DNA of 64,000 bases from Leptospira ryugenii. Its GTDB lineage: Bacteria; Spirochaetota; Leptospiria; Leptospirales; Leptospiraceae. This document shows positions 1-10,361 of this stretch, in pieces (position 1 is the first letter of the stretch; every line of letters begins with the position of its first letter). The translations under genes and the position numbers were made by a program. Below the pieces are notes generated by a model. The model ran no database searches. It was not told where the DNA came from and worked only from the letters and a program-made list of their open reading frames with translations. The DNA lies in assembly GCF_003114855.1 (NCBI RefSeq), contig NZ_BFBB01000005.1, positions 149,409 to 213,408 of the forward strand, read 5' to 3'.

Positions 1-305
1 AGAGATTCTGGTTCTTCGGTGTTCGAATGGTCTTCAAACTCTCCAAGTCCATCTAAGTGCGTAAGGTCAAATTCTTCTTCACCATCGGGACTGGGAAGGT
101 CGTCTGAAATTTCATCGACGAAAGCATTCTGCTGGTCGTCTTCGATCCAATCTGATTCTTGCTTTGTGTTAGGTGAAGAGATGGCTTCTTCACGGAATCT
201 AGTTGCTTTTTGCAATAGGGAATTTGCTTTCGGAACCTCCTCCTCTTTCCTGGAAGAGGCTCCTACTGATTTGACAATTTTCTCGGCCTTATCGAGAAGT
301 CCCAT
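1..305 (-). CDS. acidic hypothetical protein, N-terminal part only
   Basis: The ATG is at 305 and the reading frame stays open to the left edge of the window, so only about 101 N-terminal residues are visible. They begin MGLLDKAEKIVKSVG, a short basic/amphipathic segment, then become Asp/Glu-rich (for example SDWIEDDQQNAF and DGEEEFDLTHLDG). The gene follows the 719-residue acidic protein with one base between stop and start, so the two are almost certainly co-transcribed and translationally coupled; a weak purine stretch (AGGG) lies in the tail of the upstream gene. I do not recognise the family and the visible part holds no catalytic motif. It may be a cytoplasmic partner of the acidic neighbour, but that is inference from position and composition only. 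Confidence 0.6.
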   Translation of the reverse strand, partial: MGLLDKAEKIVKSVGASSRKEEEVPKANSLLQKATRFREEAISSPNTKQESDWIEDDQQNAFVDEISDDLPSPDGEEEFDLTHLDGLGEFEDHSNTEEPES

Positions 306-306
306 G

Positions 307-2466
307 TCACAACCCTAGTTCTTTCATTAATTTCTTGTAAAGATCAAAGTATTGTGATTTGGAGAATTCTTTTATCACATCGTCCGGTAGATTACCAAGT
401 AAATTATCTAAATATCCTAGTACTTTCTTTCTGTCGGCAACTGACAATTCTTGGCCAAACTCAGAATCCAAGTCTGTGTCTGCAAGGCTTTCGGTTTTTT
501 TAGCAGGTTCTTCAGAGGCACGCAATTCCTCCAAAGGAGATAATTTTCCATCTAATGCATATTCATCGAGATCAATAAAAACAGGTTCTGATAGATCTGA
601 GGATAGAGTAGGCTCTGATGCAATACCTCCCTCTTCCCCATCGGAAAATTCGATTAAGTCATCGTGCTCAACGAGATCTGGTTTATCGCCGAAGGATGTA
701 CCTGCGCTCGTATCTTCCATCTCTGCAGGCAGATCGAAACTGGTATCTTCCATAGGGAGTTCTGCAATATCGGCTAAATCTTCTCCCGGAATTTCCTCAC
801 CTAACAGATCATCAATTTTTTCAACGGAAACCGTTTCAGTCGGTTCTTCGTTTTCATGAACTTCTTCTTCACCAGCTGTGATATTCTCTAACTCTTCCAT
901 AGAGAGAGCTATGGATTCATCTTCCACATCTTCATCTGAGAATTCTGGTTTTGTTATCTCTTCTTCATAAGGAAGAGGTGCTCTGTCCAAACTATCGACC
1001 AACTCTTCATCAGCAGCTTCCTCTGCATCGCCTGCAATTGATTCAAGCTCTTCCATAGAGAGAGCGAGTGGGCCTTCATCTTCTTCTAGATCTCCCTCTA
1101 ATCCCGCACCTGGAACACTATCTACTTCATCATCTGGTTCCTGGTCTTCATCCTCACCGAAAAGATCAAATGAGGACTCTTCTTCTTTTGACTCCTCATC
1201 GCCAAGACTCAAATCAGGAATTTCATCTACTTCAAGAATTGCATCATCAGAAACAGAATCAATGTCTTCTTCCTCAATTTCTTCAGAACCAATGATATTT
1301 CCAAGCTCGTCTGGGCTTAAAGTAATTGTTTCATCTTCAGGTTCTTCATCTAAGATATTGAGTGAAGATTCTTCTTCTGATTCACCAGCTATATTTTCAA
1401 GTTCATCAAAGGATAATGTAATAGGTCCTTCCTCTTCTTCTTCAGAAGGGTTTTCTGCTGATTCAAAGGAATGTTCCGATGGTTCATCATCAAAACTAGG
1501 CAATTCCTCTGTTTCTAAGAACTCTTCTTCGCTTCCTAAGGACTCTTCTAAGCTCTCGCTATTGGCACCGAGAATGTCACCTAACTCTTCATCGGATAAT
1601 GTTAGGTTTTCATCTTCTTTTGCCTGACCAAAAAGTTCTTCTTCCTCCGGGTCGCGAAGTGGTTTAAAATCAGACTCTACTTCGTTTTCATCGTCATCTA
1701 AGATTAGGTCAGGAGCTCCGTTTTCCCGGAAGCTTAATTCTGTATCAACTTCGCTATCATCGAAATCTAAATCTAGGTCTGCATGGTGATCAGATAGGTC
1801 GTGTTCATCTTCTATGGAATTGTCCGGAAGAAATACAACCTCTTCTTCGCCTTCCTCATCCAAGTGCATGGGTTCCATGGTTTCTAAATCGCTATCTACC
1901 GGTGCTTCATCTTCTTCGATAAGTCCACCAGTGATGTTCTCCAGTTCTTCCATAGAAAGTGCAATTGGTCCTTCGTCTTCATCGGAAGGAGAGAACTCGG
2001 ATGGCTTTGCTTGTTTATTCGAAAGAATACCATCCTCACCATTTAGAATTGCTTCAATTTCTTGGTCTATATCAATAAGATCATCATCAAACTCTAGTTC
2101 AAGGTCATCATCTGATGAAGGAACAGTTTCTAAAGTGTTTTCTGTTTCCAGAAATTCAGGATGAACATCGTGATCATCTGGCAAAACCGGATCTTCTTCA
2201 CCTAACAAGTTTAAGTCAGAATCTAAATCTATGTCCAAAAGATCGTCATCGGAATCAGCTGATGACAATACCAAATCACTTATGCCCTCTTCATCATCAT
2301 CGAAAGAGGCAACATCATCTAGGCTAGGCGGCTCAATACCTGGGGATTCTTCAAGATCATCATCACCTAAATCAAAATCATCAAGATCAAGTGAAAATGC
2401 ATCTTCATCTAGAATAGGTTCTAGATCATCCAAGTCTTCATTCTTTTTATTATCTTGATCCGCCAT
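307..2466 (-). CDS. very acidic repeat protein with conserved-looking C-terminal module
   Basis: This 719-residue protein is dominated by Asp, Glu, Ser and Leu, has no signal peptide or membrane segment, and is probably cytoplasmic and largely disordered. It carries six copies of a short motif of the form (I/L)(A/T)LSxxELxxIxG, near residues 167, 288, 348, 381, 466 and 518, often preceded by EDEGP or EEEGP. Similar single short motifs such as IDDLLGEE and EIEAILNG occur between them. The last ~50 residues (about 668-719) differ: they are basic and helical, with LSVADRKKVLGYLDNLLGN followed by a Tyr/Phe/Lys-rich end, and look like a folded module. The spaced identical motifs suggest an array of docking peptides for one partner. 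Function unknown. It lies downstream of the SLBB protein and the ATP synthase operon on the same strand and is coupled to the next gene. Confidence 0.7.
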   Translation of the reverse strand: MADQDNKKNEDLDDLEPILDEDAFSLDLDDFDLGDDDLEESPGIEPPSLDDVASFDDDEEGISDLVLSSADSDDDLLDIDLDSDLNLLGEEDPVLPDDHDVHPEFLETENTLETVPSSDDDLELEFDDDLIDIDQEIEAILNGEDGILSNKQAKPSEFSPSDEDEGPIALSMEELENITGGLIEEDEAPVDSDLETMEPMHLDEEGEEEVVFLPDNSIEDEHDLSDHHADLDLDFDDSEVDTELSFRENGAPDLILDDDENEVESDFKPLRDPEEEELFGQAKEDENLTLSDEELGDILGANSESLEESLGSEEEFLETEELPSFDDEPSEHSFESAENPSEEEEEGPITLSFDELENIAGESEEESSLNILDEEPEDETITLSPDELGNIIGSEEIEEEDIDSVSDDAILEVDEIPDLSLGDEESKEEESSFDLFGEDEDQEPDDEVDSVPGAGLEGDLEEDEGPLALSMEELESIAGDAEEAADEELVDSLDRAPLPYEEEITKPEFSDEDVEDESIALSMEELENITAGEEEVHENEEPTETVSVEKIDDLLGEEIPGEDLADIAELPMEDTSFDLPAEMEDTSAGTSFGDKPDLVEHDDLIEFSDGEEGGIASEPTLSSDLSEPVFIDLDEYALDGKLSPLEELRASEEPAKKTESLADTDLDSEFGQELSVADRKKVLGYLDNLLGNLPDDVIKEFSKSQYFDLYKKLMKELGL

Positions 2467-2475
2467 TCGTCCCGA

Positions 2476-2772
2476 TTACCGTTTCCCCAAATCTAAAGCC
2501 TGTCCATCAACTAACAGCTGATTGAGGCCATTTTCCTCAATTTTAACAGATGCACCAGGGAGTAAGCCCCCAGCTTTTTCTATCAAATCCCTACCCGTAG
2601 AGCCTGATTCCAAGTTATAAACCCCTGGATGTTTGACAGGACCTTTGATGCTTACCTCAATCATTTCTGGGGTATATATATGATTTCTAATTTCTGGGTG
2701 TTCCTTCAAGTAAAATGCAAAGCAGCTTACAATAAGACCTGCCACTAAGTATTTTGTAATTTTTAGAAACAA
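2476..2772 (-). CDS. small membrane-anchored SLBB-domain protein
   Basis: This 98-residue protein has an N-terminal hydrophobic segment (about residues 8-22, KYLVAGLIVSCFAFYL) followed by an SLBB-like domain: VSIKGPVKHPGVYNLESGST, then DLIEKAGGLLPGAS. The pattern 'G.V..PGVY.l..g.....li..AGG' is typical of SLBB domains in ComEA and polysaccharide-export proteins. No helix-hairpin-helix follows, so it is not a full ComEA. The start is TTG at 2772, supported by a very purine-rich Shine-Dalgarno (GGGGAGGGGGG) a few bases upstream. It lies between atpC and the acidic protein gene and ends nine bases before the latter begins. It probably sits in the inner membrane facing the periplasm; its ligand is unknown. 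Confidence 0.65.
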   Translation of the reverse strand: MFLKITKYLVAGLIVSCFAFYLKEHPEIRNHIYTPEMIEVSIKGPVKHPGVYNLESGSTGRDLIEKAGGLLPGASVKIEENGLNQLLVDGQALDLGKR

Positions 2773-2776
2773 AGGA

Positions 2777-2811
2777 ACCCCCCTCCCCTATAATTTCGGC
2801 AGCTGGGGGGT
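2777..2811 (-). promoter_or_regulatory. hairpin that would sequester the SD of the SLBB gene
   Basis: On the minus strand ACCCCCC (2811-2805) can pair perfectly with GGGGGGT (2783-2777). The second arm is part of the only Shine-Dalgarno of the TTG-started SLBB gene. No U-tract follows, so it is not a good terminator for atpC; a translational brake between the ATP synthase operon and the downstream genes is more likely. Confidence 0.4.
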
Positions 2812-2818
2812 AAAAAAA

Positions 2819-3199
2819 TTAACGTTCGTGAAGTAAAATGCGCAGTTTTGCTTTCTTTAGCAAATTTTCTTTTTCTTTTGAGGAAGGAAGTGCCTCTGCC
2901 TCTTTGAGAAGCTCGAGTGCGTGGTCGTGGGTGATATCCTCTTCAGAATCACCACCCTCGGTGAGAACCCGGATTTTGTTTTCCTGGACCTCACAAAAAC
3001 CTCCATCAATGGCAATGCGAAACTCTTGGTTGCCATTATGGAGTTTGATCAGACCCATTTCAAGTTGCGAGACCAAAGGGGCATGGCCAGGAAGGATTCC
3101 AAAATAGCCCACCGCTCCAGGGAGAATGACGGATTGAGCCTTTCCCTGGTATAAGATCTTGTCAGGTGAAATGATGGTTAAGGTAATGCTTTTTTCCAT
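2819..3199 (-). CDS. atpC: F1Fo ATP synthase epsilon subunit
   Basis: At 126 residues it is slightly short for the family. The N-terminal beta-sandwich is clear: TLTIISPDKILYQGKAQSVI, then PGAVGYFGILPGHAPLVSQL, the classic epsilon signature, followed by a shortened C-terminal helical region (HDHALELLKEAEALPSS). The subunit links the rotor to the catalytic head and can inhibit ATP hydrolysis. It is the last gene of the ATP synthase operon, 14 bases after atpD, in the standard order. The start is ATG at 3199. There is no clear terminator directly after its stop, only a T-run with no stem before it, so the SLBB gene downstream may be read through. Confidence 0.95.
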   Translation of the reverse strand: MEKSITLTIISPDKILYQGKAQSVILPGAVGYFGILPGHAPLVSQLEMGLIKLHNGNQEFRIAIDGGFCEVQENKIRVLTEGGDSEEDITHDHALELLKEAEALPSSKEKENLLKKAKLRILLHER

Positions 3200-3213
3200 G
3201 TCGTTAGACCTGG

Positions 3214-4623
<1,410 letters not shown>

Positions 4624-4638
4624 TTACTCCGTGGATAA

Positions 4639-5508
4639 TTAAGAGATCGCTTCCGCTCCCCCGACAATTTCTGAAATTTCTTGTGTAATCTTTGCTTGGC
4701 GCACTCGGTTATAGCCGCGAGTCAGCAACTTGATCATTTCACCTGCAGCATCTGTCGCAGCCTTCATCGCTACTCTTCGTGCAATGTGTTCGGAAGCAAC
4801 TGACTCAAGGATTACATTCACAAATGATGTTTTGATCACTAGAGGCAAAAGATTTTCCAAAATAGTTTTTGGATCCGGCTCATAAATGATCTCTGGTCCT
4901 GAAGATGCTTTTGTGTCCTGCTCTTTCACTTCCAGAGGAAGCACTGTCATCACATCCGGTCTCTGTGTAGCTGCAGAAATATAATGCGTAGAGATAATCT
5001 CAACCCTATCGACCTCTTCGTGGGCAAATCTTTCCATAAAGTAATTTGCCAATTGGATCGCTTCGTGAGCACCTGCCTTGTCATCTATGTTGGTGTAAGA
5101 TGTCTGGACTGGGATCTTTGCAAACTTAAAGAAGGAAATCGCCTTCTTCCCTGCTGCATGGATCTCAACCTGTACACCCTCTCTCTTATACTCTTCCATA
5201 CGGTTACGAACCGTCTTTAGGATGTTTGAGTTAAAACCACCACATAAACCTCGGTTTGCGGTGATGGCCAAGATCGCTACTTTTTTGATCTTATTTGGAG
5301 TGCGCAAATAAGGACTTTGGATTACACTTGCCAAGCCAGATAGGGAAGAAACCAACTCTCTCGTCAATTCGGCATAAGGTTTTGCCGCATTGACTTTGTT
5401 GGTTGCCTTCTTTGCTTTGGCAGTTGAGACCATCTCCATCGTACGAGTGATTTTTCTCGTATTCTTAACGGAGTTGATTCTCTTTTTTATCTCACGCGGT
5501 GTCGCCAA
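4639..5508 (-). CDS. atpG: F1Fo ATP synthase gamma subunit
   Basis: This 289-residue protein is the central stalk subunit. The N-terminal helix ([20 protein letters not shown], then [13 protein letters not shown]) and the C-terminal [20 protein letters not shown] are the two conserved ends that form the rotating coiled coil; [15 protein letters not shown] is a further family signature. The start is TTG at 5508 (TTG GCG ACA CCG) with AAGGGGAAAG upstream, and no ATG would preserve the conserved N-terminus. It lies 11 bases after atpA and 18 before atpD, in the usual operon order. Confidence 0.97.
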   Translation of the reverse strand: MATPREIKKRINSVKNTRKITRTMEMVSTAKAKKATNKVNAAKPYAELTRELVSSLSGLASVIQSPYLRTPNKIKKVAILAITANRGLCGGFNSNILKTVRNRMEEYKREGVQVEIHAAGKKAISFFKFAKIPVQTSYTNIDDKAGAHEAIQLANYFMERFAHEEVDRVEIISTHYISAATQRPDVMTVLPLEVKEQDTKASSGPEIIYEPDPKTILENLLPLVIKTSFVNVILESVASEHIARRVAMKAATDAAGEMIKLLTRGYNRVRQAKITQEISEIVGGAEAIS

Positions 5509-5519
5509 GATCTTTCCCC

Positions 5520-7034
5520 TTACTGATTCTTACTAAGAAACAATTCTACAATCGATTTGATTGTTTTTTGGAGCGCAGCTTCTCCCTTAACTTCTTTTGC
5601 AGTTCTAATTTCTTCCAAAATTTCTGGGTGTTGGTCCCGGATCGTTTGCAATAGAAACTTCTCAAACTCTCGCACCTTCGCAACAGGGATGGCATCAACA
5701 AAGCCTTTCGTAACGGCAAAGATGGAGATCACCTGCTCTTCAACCGGTGTTGGCGAGTTGTTCGGCTGTTTGAGGATTTCAAGGATTCGGTAACCGCGGT
5801 CCAACTGAGCTTGGGTCACTGGATCAAGTTCTGTTCCCAACTGAGCAAAAGCTTCCAAGTCTCGGAACTGCGCAAGATCCGATTTTAAGGTTCCTGCTAC
5901 TTTTTTCATCGCTTTGATCTGAGCAGCCGAGCCCACGCGCGATACGGAGATTCCCACATCTACTGCTGGTCTAAGACCGGAAGCAAATAGGTTGGACTGG
6001 AGGTAGATCTGCCCATCTGTAATGGAGATTACGTTTGTTGGGATATAAGCGGAGACTTCCCCTTCTTGGGTTTCAATGATGGGAAGAGCTGTCATAGAAC
6101 CACCACCAAACTTATCGTCTAGTTTCGCTGCTCTCTCTAACAAGCGTGAGTGGAGATAAAATACGTCACCAGGGTATGCCTCACGGCCTGGTGGTCTACG
6201 GAGGAGTAAACACATCTGGCGATAGGCAACAGCTTGTTTAGAAAGGTCATCGTATACGATGAGAGTTGCTTTGCCTTCTTCATACATAAAGTACTCTGCC
6301 ATTGAGGCACCAGAATAAGGTGCAATGAAAAGAAGCGGAGCTGGTTCGGAAGCGTTCGCACTGACAACGATGGTATAGGAAAGGGCTCCCTTTTCTCGGA
6401 GCATTTCTATCGTGGAAGCTACCGTAGAAGCCTTTTGTCCGATAGCAACATAAACACAAATGACATCTTTTCCTTTTTGGTTGATGATGGTGTCAATTGC
6501 GATGGAAGATTTTCCTGTTCCTCGGTCACCAATGATCAACTCCCTTTGGCCACGTCCAATTGGAATCATCGCATCGATCGCTTTGATACCAGTTTGCATT
6601 GGTTCGTGGACTGACTTTCTCATCGCAATGCCAGGAGCTGGAGACTCAACTGGTCTGGATTTCTTTGCGTTGATGGGACCCTTTCCATCGATCGGCTCAC
6701 CGAGTGGGTTTACCACACGACCTAAGAGCTCTGGACCGACAGGAACTTCGAAGATCTTTCCAACACGTTTAACTGTGAAGCCTTCTTCTATTTTTGTATA
6801 ATCACCGAAAATTACTACCCCAACCGAGTTTTCTTCTAGGTTGAATGCTTGGCCTCGGACTCCATTTTGGAATTCCACGAGTTCACCTGCCATTACGTTG
6901 TTTAAACCGTAAATACGAGCAATTCCGTCCCCTACTTCGAGAACAGTGCCAACTTCTTCAACTTGAAGGTCTTTGTTGAAGTTCTTTATTTCTTGTTTCA
7001 ATACCGATGTTACTTCATCAGTTTTAATTTTCAT
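5520..7034 (-). CDS. atpA: F1Fo ATP synthase alpha subunit
   Basis: This 504-residue non-catalytic nucleotide-binding subunit of F1 has the P-loop at about 169-176, read here as GDRGTGKS, where most bacteria have GDRQTGKT; the Gln to Gly and Thr to Ser changes are mild. Other signatures are the arginine-finger region [35 protein letters not shown], and the N-terminal KQEIKNF that docks to delta. Its ATG lies inside the 3' end of atpH (11-base overlap), so the two are translationally coupled. Confidence 0.98.
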   Translation of the reverse strand: MKIKTDEVTSVLKQEIKNFNKDLQVEEVGTVLEVGDGIARIYGLNNVMAGELVEFQNGVRGQAFNLEENSVGVVIFGDYTKIEEGFTVKRVGKIFEVPVGPELLGRVVNPLGEPIDGKGPINAKKSRPVESPAPGIAMRKSVHEPMQTGIKAIDAMIPIGRGQRELIIGDRGTGKSSIAIDTIINQKGKDVICVYVAIGQKASTVASTIEMLREKGALSYTIVVSANASEPAPLLFIAPYSGASMAEYFMYEEGKATLIVYDDLSKQAVAYRQMCLLLRRPPGREAYPGDVFYLHSRLLERAAKLDDKFGGGSMTALPIIETQEGEVSAYIPTNVISITDGQIYLQSNLFASGLRPAVDVGISVSRVGSAAQIKAMKKVAGTLKSDLAQFRDLEAFAQLGTELDPVTQAQLDRGYRILEILKQPNNSPTPVEEQVISIFAVTKGFVDAIPVAKVREFEKFLLQTIRDQHPEILEEIRTAKEVKGEAALQKTIKSIVELFLSKNQ

Positions 7035-7593
7035 ACATTGCTCCGACAGGAATTTTCTTTTGGAGGAGAGCCTCTTCTATATTTGCCAGTTTGTAGCGGA
7101 TCGAGGCATCAATTAAATAATCATCCACATACAATTTGAATCCACCCATAATGGCTGGATCTAATACTTCACTTACACGCAATTCACGATTAAACTGTTT
7201 AGAGAGGTAGCTTATGATTCTTTCTTTTTGAGAGGCACTGAGCTCCTCTTTAGAGACGATCTTCAATGAACTTCGATTCTTAAGTTTATCAACACCTTCT
7301 CTGAATGCTTCCAATATGTCCGCAAGATAGATATAGCGATTTTTCTTTACCACTAAGGTGATGAAGTTCGCTACCAGATCTGATGCCTTGCCAGAAATAG
7401 CCTTATGAGCGGTTTTTTCTTTGGCAATCGGGTCCACTACAGGAGAGAGGAAATAATGTTTGATTGCCTCATCTGAAGTAAAGGCCGAAATGACCTCATT
7501 TAACTCTTGCTCGACGGACTCTAGCGAGTTAGCTTCCGTCGCTAACTCTAAGAGCGCACTAGCATAAACCTTGGGTATTTTACTTAGGCTCAT
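7024..7593 (-). CDS. atpH: F1Fo ATP synthase delta subunit
   Basis: This 189-residue peripheral stalk subunit joins the b-subunit stalk to the top of F1. The N-terminal helical domain is recognisable ([20 protein letters not shown]), as is the C-terminal signature [29 protein letters not shown], quoted here as two parts: [13 protein letters not shown] and [13 protein letters not shown]. It overlaps the end of atpF by four bases (ATGA) and the start of atpA by 11 bases, the tight packing usual for this operon. Confidence 0.95.
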   Translation of the reverse strand: MSLSKIPKVYASALLELATEANSLESVEQELNEVISAFTSDEAIKHYFLSPVVDPIAKEKTAHKAISGKASDLVANFITLVVKKNRYIYLADILEAFREGVDKLKNRSSLKIVSKEELSASQKERIISYLSKQFNRELRVSEVLDPAIMGGFKLYVDDYLIDASIRYKLANIEEALLQKKIPVGAMYEN

Positions 7594-8114
7594 TTTACCT
7601 TTAATTTTTCCAGCTTTGAAATCTCGCTCTCAACAAAAGAACTATAGTCCTCTTTCTTGAGTTGCTTCTCTAAAATTTCACCAGCAATGAGCACCGACAT
7701 CTCAACGATCTGTTGTTGCATTTCAGATAAGGCCTTTGCCTTAGCTAAATCGATTTCTCGAACTGCCTGGTCTTTTGAGTGTTTGATTTCGTTGTTGGTT
7801 TCTTCCATCATCTTCTGACGGAGGTTTGTTGCATCTTTCTTTGCCTCTTCGACGATCTTGTGTGCTTCGTCTGTGGCTGAACGCAATTTCTCTTGGTAAT
7901 CTTTGAGGGACTTTTCTGCTTCTTTTCTCAGGGCCTCTGCTTTGTCGATATCCCCTTGTATCCCAGAAGATCTCTCTTCGAGGGCATGAAGAATTTTATC
8001 CCAGGCAAATTTCTTAAGTACAAGAACTACAATCAAGAAAGTAATCAGGGTCCAGACAACTAGACCCGGGTTGACTTTCAGCAGATTGAAGCCTGAAGCC
8101 GGAAGGAGTACCAA
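7590..8114 (-). CDS. atpF: F1Fo ATP synthase b subunit
   Basis: This 174-residue protein has one N-terminal membrane helix ([20 protein letters not shown]) followed by a long charged helix with the [20 protein letters not shown] motif typical of subunit b. It dimerises into the outer stalk. The start is TTG at 8114, one base after the atpE stop, with AAGGA about seven bases upstream; the family start would fall within the first dozen codons, so a slightly later initiation cannot be excluded. Four-base overlap with atpH. Confidence 0.93.
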   Translation of the reverse strand: MVLLPASGFNLLKVNPGLVVWTLITFLIVVLVLKKFAWDKILHALEERSSGIQGDIDKAEALRKEAEKSLKDYQEKLRSATDEAHKIVEEAKKDATNLRQKMMEETNNEIKHSKDQAVREIDLAKAKALSEMQQQIVEMSVLIAGEILEKQLKKEDYSSFVESEISKLEKLKVK

Positions 8115-8115
8115 T

Positions 8116-8406
8116 TTATTTTCCTTGCTCTACGTTCGTTGGCGCTGCAGCAGCAGGAATTGTTTTATCAATCGAGCCGTTGAGTTTAAGAGCGATCAAG
8201 AGTGCGATCACCACCGCGAAAAGAGCGGCACCTTCAATCATACCAGCTGCTACGTAAAGAACGAGCTGAATTTTACCAGCTGCTTCTGGTTGACGGCTGA
8301 TTCCGGAAGCAACTGCTTCTCCAATTCTTCCAATACCAAGACCTGCACCAAGAAGTGCAAGACCAGCTGCTAAACCTAATCCAATGTATCCTAGACCGAA
8401 TTCCAT
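8116..8406 (-). CDS. atpE: F1Fo ATP synthase c subunit (proton type)
   Basis: This 96-residue rotor-ring subunit has two membrane helices: a Gly-rich first helix ([20 protein letters not shown]) and a second carrying the ion-binding carboxylate, Glu58 in [16 protein letters not shown]; the loop ISRQPEAAG contacts gamma/epsilon. The residue after Glu58 is Gly and the Tyr and Ser/Thr of Na+-binding c-rings are missing, so I read it as proton-coupled. The N-terminus is that of the mature helix, without a signal sequence. An AGGAG lies 12 bases upstream of the ATG. Confidence 0.95.
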   Translation of the reverse strand: MEFGLGYIGLGLAAGLALLGAGLGIGRIGEAVASGISRQPEAAGKIQLVLYVAAGMIEGAALFAVVIALLIALKLNGSIDKTIPAAAAPTNVEQGK

Positions 8407-8427
8407 TTTGTTCGTTTACTCCTATTT

Positions 8428-8449
8428 GTTTTATAATTAATAATAAAAC
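8428..8449 (-). other. intercistronic hairpin between atpB and atpE
   Basis: GTTTTAT and ATAAAAC form a 7-bp, AT-only stem around an 8-base loop in the 51-base gap between atpB and atpE. The c subunit is needed in about ten-fold excess, and a structure here could affect mRNA stability or translation; this is a guess from position, and the stem is weak. Confidence 0.25.
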
Positions 8450-8457
8450 CTAAATGT

Positions 8458-9513
8458 TTAGTGTCTATGCATCACAGTTCCGATGAATACGGTTGTGAGC
8501 AAAGAGAAGATGAATGCTTGCAAGAATGCAACCAACAACTCCAAAAAGTAAATCATCACCGAACTCAAAACTGAGATGGGTGCGATGAAAAGATTTTGGC
8601 TCATAAAGATAAACCCCAAGAGAGCCAAGATCATAACGTGTCCTGCCGTCATATTGGCAAGAAGCCTCATCGTCAAAGCAAAGGACCGTGCAATGTGTGT
8701 CACAATGAACTCTAAGATCCACATGAGAGGCCAGAGAAGTAGAGGAACTCCCTTCGGAACTGCATGACCAACAAAGGAAATGCCTTGGTAGGCAAAGGCA
8801 GTGACATAGATGATGAGAAGTGTCAAAGAAGCCAAAGCGAGAGTGACACCAATATCCCCAGTGGGCGTAATGCCAGACCAAACCTCGCCAAATGTATGTA
8901 AGAAATGAGGAGTGTGCCCAAGCACCCCAATGCTCACAAGTGCATCAGAGAAAGCAACCGATAGCTCACCAACAGAAGGGATGAGACCAAATAGGTTGCA
9001 GAATAGGATGAAGAAGAACAAACTAAAGATGTAGTGGTAGTAGGAATGACCATGGTGGTCTAAAGAAGCATCGACAACGTTTTCTTTGAGGTAGGAAACA
9101 AAGGCCTCCACACCGGACGTGAATTTGTTGGCAACTTTTCTAGGGTCTCGCGAAATCATCTGGGCTGCGGGAATAAACACCAAAAAGAGAAAGAAAGAGG
9201 CAATCCACATCATCGTCACTCGCTTGGTGATGTGCATATCGAAACCACCTACGAAGTGGTATGCCTTGCCCTCCTCCGATCGGAATACATCATGCTCTTC
9301 CGCATTGAAGCCCTCTTGGCCTTCAAATACCTTTTTGCCACCGAAATTGAGCGGGAAAATCGGTGCGTCTCCTAAGTGATGAGACATAACCTCACTGAAG
9401 TCAAATGCTTCCGAATCGGAGGGCTCATGGCCTGAAGCGTTTACTTGTGTGAAGGTAAGGAAAAAAATAAGAGAAAATGTAAAAAAATGACGATATTTAT
9501 TGTTTTTTTCCAC
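8458..9513 (-). CDS. atpB: F1Fo ATP synthase a subunit with N-terminal extension
   Basis: Membrane subunit a forms the proton half-channels beside the c-ring. The essential Arg lies in FALTMRLLANMTAGHV in the C-terminal helix bundle, and the final helices (LELLVAFLQAFIFSLLTTVF) fit the family. It is long (about 351 residues) because of a signal-peptide-like N-terminus (FFTFSLIFFLTFTQVNASG) and an acidic extracytoplasmic stretch of about 70 residues before the first helix (TMMWIASFFLFLVF). I prefer GTG at 9513, with GAG eight bases upstream, over the TTG at 9528, which has no ribosome-binding site. Either start overlaps the end of the upstream atpI-like gene, suggesting coupling. Confidence 0.92.
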   Translation of the reverse strand: MEKNNKYRHFFTFSLIFFLTFTQVNASGHEPSDSEAFDFSEVMSHHLGDAPIFPLNFGGKKVFEGQEGFNAEEHDVFRSEEGKAYHFVGGFDMHITKRVTMMWIASFFLFLVFIPAAQMISRDPRKVANKFTSGVEAFVSYLKENVVDASLDHHGHSYYHYIFSLFFFILFCNLFGLIPSVGELSVAFSDALVSIGVLGHTPHFLHTFGEVWSGITPTGDIGVTLALASLTLLIIYVTAFAYQGISFVGHAVPKGVPLLLWPLMWILEFIVTHIARSFALTMRLLANMTAGHVMILALLGFIFMSQNLFIAPISVLSSVMIYFLELLVAFLQAFIFSLLTTVFIGTVMHRH

Positions 9514-9883
9514 TGATATAGCTCGCAATTACAAAGAAAAGAAGGCTGAGGAAATAGGCAATTAAAAATCCACCAATGGCTTCAAAAGGATAGTCCAAGT
9601 AAATTAGTGCTGAGAGGAAGGCGAGATTCAAAAAGAAGGAGAAAAAAACAGTAAAAAAAGCAAATCCTCCTTCACGCAGTGCCGGCCTTTCGATAGGCAA
9701 AAGACGCAAATAAATTGCAGAAATCTGTACGAGCAGTGAAATCGAATAGCCCAATAGAAAGATACTGAGATTGGCATCTTGGAAGCACCCTTTCACAATA
9801 CTTGAAACGAGAATACCACCTAACAATGTAAATAACGAGTAGTATTTTTTAAATTTGCCTTTATCTATCTCAAGTAGGTCCAT
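9497..9883 (-). CDS. AtpI-like membrane protein
   Basis: This 128-residue protein has four predicted membrane helices (around residues 16-33, 41-59, 73-97 and 102-124) and no other motif. It lies directly upstream of atpB and overlaps it, the place where atpI encodes the c-ring assembly factor in many bacteria. Sequence similarity to AtpI is not obvious by eye, so the name rests on topology and position. The ATG at 9883 has only a weak ribosome-binding site. Confidence 0.6.
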   Translation of the reverse strand: MDLLEIDKGKFKKYYSLFTLLGGILVSSIVKGCFQDANLSIFLLGYSISLLVQISAIYLRLLPIERPALREGGFAFFTVFFSFFLNLAFLSALIYLDYPFEAIGGFLIAYFLSLLFFVIASYISGKKQ

Positions 9884-9923
9884 AACAAGAATAGCCCGAC
9901 AAAAAAATAGCCAATGTCAAGGT

Positions 9924-10361
9924 TTAATTGGGAGAGATTAAAGAGAGTGATTTTTTAAGAGTTTGCAAGGACACTTCATCCAATCCAGACATACAGTAGA
10001 TTTGGTATGGGATGCCTAAAGCCTTCTTTTCTAAGGATTTGCCTTTTTGTGTGAGTTTGATGTGCACGGAACGAAGGTCTGATTCGCTCCGTATTTTTTG
10101 TAGGTAACCTATTTTCTCAAGACGTTTAACAATGGGTGTCAAAGTCCCCGAATCCAGGTCTAACAAATCACCGATTTGTTTCAATGTAAGATTTTGTCTC
10201 TCCCACATAACAAGCATAACCAAATATTGTGGGTATGTAAGCGAAAGATCCTTCAACACCTCGCTGTACAAACGCAGCATTCGATTTGTTGCTGAATAGA
10301 GAGAGAAACAGATCTGATTCTCAAGTTTTAGAACAGTTCGGTCATCCGATTTATGTTTCAA
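9924..10361 (-). CDS. ohrR: OhrR/MarR-family organic peroxide sensor-repressor
   Basis: This 145-residue winged-helix regulator matches OhrR: the N-terminal LENQICFSLYSATNRMLRLY contains the redox-sensing Cys (Cys18), followed by LSLTYPQYLVMLVMWE and the recognition helix LDSGTLTPIVKRLEKIGYL. In this family, oxidation of that Cys by organic hydroperoxides releases the DNA. The start is TTG at 10361 with GAGG six bases upstream; it overlaps the end of the glutathione peroxidase gene by 11 bases, so both are on one transcript. A near-perfect OhrR-type operator lies in front of the peroxidase gene, so the pair is very probably autoregulated. The absence of an ohr gene beside it suggests the peroxidase is the effector. 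Confidence 0.85.
   Translation of the reverse strand: MKHKSDDRTVLKLENQICFSLYSATNRMLRLYSEVLKDLSLTYPQYLVMLVMWERQNLTLKQIGDLLDLDSGTLTPIVKRLEKIGYLQKIRSESDLRSVHIKLTQKGKSLEKKALGIPYQIYCMSGLDEVSLQTLKKSLSLISPN

Noticed and set aside
359..2458. Several Ser-rich open frames on the plus strand across the acidic repeat gene
   Set aside because: They are antisense to the Asp/Glu-rich gene, whose GA-rich codons give stop-free Ser/Leu-rich complements; no ribosome-binding sites or protein-like features.
8465..8881. A 138-residue frame inside atpB on the same strand
   Set aside because: It is a shifted frame of the subunit a gene and rich in Cys/His/Trp without sense; the AtpB frame is clearly the coding one.
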